Origin: Butyrivibrio sp.
Lineage (GTDB): Bacteria > Bacillota > Clostridia > Lachnospirales > Lachnospiraceae
Direction of reading: 5' to 3'
DNA length: 14,429 nucleotides
Assembly (NCBI RefSeq): GCF_015056685.1
Contig: NZ_SVFW01000073.1
Location: 1 to 14,429, forward strand
Shown: in pieces, positions 13,568 to 14,429 of the stretch
Numbering within the stretch: position 1 is the first letter of the stretch
Layout of the letters: every line of letters begins with the position of its first letter
The notes under the pieces: model-generated
Told to the model about the DNA's origin: nothing
Databases searched by the model: none
Seen by the model: only the letters and a program-made list of their open reading frames with translations
Program-made: the position numbers and the translations under genes

Positions 13568-13579
13568 GAGCGAAAGCTC
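13568..13579 (+). repeat. GNRA-capped mini hairpin after the nuclease-like gene
   Basis: GAGC-GAAA-GCTC forms a 4-bp stem with a GNRA tetraloop, 15 nt before the terminator stem. Together with the terminator it could be the body of a short 3' RNA, but no clear promoter precedes it. Confidence 0.35.
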
Positions 13580-13593
13580 TTTGGACCATCGCA

Positions 13594-13621
13594 GACGGGA
13601 AGAATTTCCCGTCATTTTTTT
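13594..13621 (+). terminator. Terminator of the nuclease-like gene
   Basis: GACGGGAA (13594-13601) pairs with TTCCCGTC (13606-13613) around GAAT, followed by A and seven T residues. Confidence 0.93.
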
Positions 13622-13658
13622 GAGTAACAGTATGAAAGAATTAAGGTAAGGCTTGCCT

Positions 13659-13682
13659 ATTTTAATATGACTTTATTAAAAT
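13659..13682. repeat. AT-rich inverted repeat
   Basis: ATTTTAAT (13659-13666) and ATTAAAAT (13675-13682) form a perfect 8-bp inverted repeat with an 8-nt centre, upstream of the phosphatase remnant. It could be an old operator or promoter-linked palindrome. Confidence 0.3.
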
Positions 13683-13724
13683 GTAAGAAAGCAATAGTTC
13701 AGGATAAATGACTGAGGAGATAAA

Positions 13725-13811
13725 ATGACAAAAATATACTTTGTTTGGCATGCTGCAAGGAAACTGCAAGAAAGCTGTTACAAAGAAAATTTAAAGTATT
13801 TATTACGATGA
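13725..13811 (+). pseudogene. Remnant of a histidine phosphatase gene (N-terminus only)
   Basis: An ORF of 28 codons begins MTKIYFVWHA, which strongly resembles the N-terminus of histidine phosphatase (phosphoglycerate mutase-like) proteins, normally IYFVRHG or IYFVRHA. The catalytic-site arginine is replaced by tryptophan, and the similarity stops within about ten residues before a TGA at 13809-13811. A good ribosome binding site (GAGGAG, about 5 nt ahead of the ATG) remains. I read this as decay by deletion. A real short peptide is the alternative, and the match is brief. Confidence 0.5.
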
Positions 13812-13840
13812 CAAAATGATGTTGACAGAGGAGACTGGAC

Positions 13841-14287
13841 ATGAATATAAGGCAAGCTAAGCCATCGGATGCTTCTAGAATTGCAGAAATGATTGTTACA
13901 AATTATAGAAAGAATTTCTTTCCGATATTTAAAAATGAGCAATTTTATTTTGGGGAGTTAAATGTTGTTGATGTAGCTAAAGAGTACATTGATAACAAGA
14001 AAATACTGCAGGATACGTATGTATATGATGATGGTGCTGTTAAAGGAGTTATTCGATTAAATCATGATGAAATAGTAAAGCTTTATGTTGAACCCCAGTT
14101 TCAAGGGGAGAAGATTGGCAGTAAATTACTAAACTTTGCGATCTTAGACAAAGGAGCAAAATGGCTGTGGGTTTTAGAACAAAATGAGCGAGGCATTAAG
14201 TTTTATAAGAAAAATGGATTTGATTTTACTGGAGATACAATGATAGAGGACGAATGGATCCCATTAAAGAAAATGTCGATTGAATGA
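13841..14287 (+). CDS. GNAT family N-acetyltransferase
   Basis: Predicted acetyl-CoA-dependent acetyltransferase of 148 residues; the acceptor is unknown. The N-terminal MNIRQAKPSDASRIAEMI is the usual GNAT opening strand and helix. Motif A is at about 78-98 (IVKLYVEPQFQGEKIGSKLL), with the acetyl-CoA phosphate loop Q88-G-E-K-I-G93. Motif B is at about 116-127 (ERGIKFYKKNGF). The ATG has AGAGGAG (13827-13833) 7 nt upstream. It lies alone behind the phosphatase remnant. Confidence 0.9.
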   Translation: MNIRQAKPSDASRIAEMIVTNYRKNFFPIFKNEQFYFGELNVVDVAKEYIDNKKILQDTYVYDDGAVKGVIRLNHDEIVKLYVEPQFQGEKIGSKLLNFAILDKGAKWLWVLEQNERGIKFYKKNGFDFTGDTMIEDEWIPLKKMSIE

Positions 14288-14387
14288 AAAATGCGGATCT
14301 GCGTCTTGCAAAGGGAATAGCCTGGATATATAAATAATCTTAACTATTAAATAATTAACATCAAGAGAAAGACCAAAGAGAGCGGCC

Positions 14388-14429
14388 ATGACAAATACAG
14401 AACAGACCACACAAAATATGACCTCAGGA
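14388..14429 (+). CDS. Start of an unidentified gene (partial), possibly a MATE transporter
   Basis: The open frame MTNTEQTTQNMTSG runs to the window edge. A weak purine-rich ribosome binding site (AGAGAG) precedes the ATG. The late MTSG resembles the MTEG(S/P) lead-in common in MATE family efflux proteins, but 14 residues cannot settle it. Confidence 0.35.
   Translation, partial: MTNTEQTTQNMTSG

Overview
The window looks like chromosome from an anaerobic, moderately AT-rich Firmicute of the Lachnospiraceae (a Butyrivibrio/Pseudobutyrivibrio-like organism is my best guess). The reasons are the Firmicute gene order (ribosomal alpha operon, then ecfA1-ecfA2-ecfT-truA-rplM-rpsI), a zinc-less S4, an L17 with a long internal insertion of the kind I associate with Lachnospiraceae, strong AGGAGG-type ribosome binding sites and clear sigma-A-type promoters. 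The genus is inference.

Layout. 1-1102: the last codons of an unidentified gene, a bidirectional terminator, and an aldo/keto reductase on the minus strand. 1227-2739: a uracil permease with its own extended -10 promoter and a strong terminator. 2751-6580: the alpha operon rpmJ-rpsM-rpsK-rpsD-rpoA-rplQ with its own promoter, 5' leader and terminator. Several gaps between its genes are 100-220 nt long and full of inverted repeats, which suggests RNA-level control or processing. 6590-7498: a minus-strand, membrane-anchored M15 (VanY-like) peptidase inserted between rplQ and the ECF genes. 7575-10929: the energising module of an ECF vitamin transporter (ecfA1, ecfA2, ecfT) and truA. 10973-12105: promoter, structured leader, rplM and rpsI, and a terminator.

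Downstream of rpsI the housekeeping order ends and an accessory patch begins. From about 12169 to 12632 lies a degenerate tandem array of eight clear units plus one decayed unit, with a period of almost exactly 54 nt. Each unit holds two conserved blocks that are inverted copies of each other (TTGACTGCAAATC and TATATGAGTCAA). They are separated by two unrelated variable segments, about 11 nt inside the inverted pair and about 18 nt between pairs. The array is followed by a purine-rich stretch with a 19-nt periodicity, and then by a 262-residue protein whose C-terminal half fits a PD-(D/E)XK-type nuclease (E159, D190, E205). That gene ends at a strong terminator. The pairing of a dual-variable-segment repeat array with a putative nuclease is the most likely undescribed system here. 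It is not a canonical CRISPR array and no cas gene is visible.

The end of the window holds a decayed 28-codon remnant of a histidine phosphatase, a GNAT acetyltransferase and the first 14 codons of another gene, possibly a MATE transporter.
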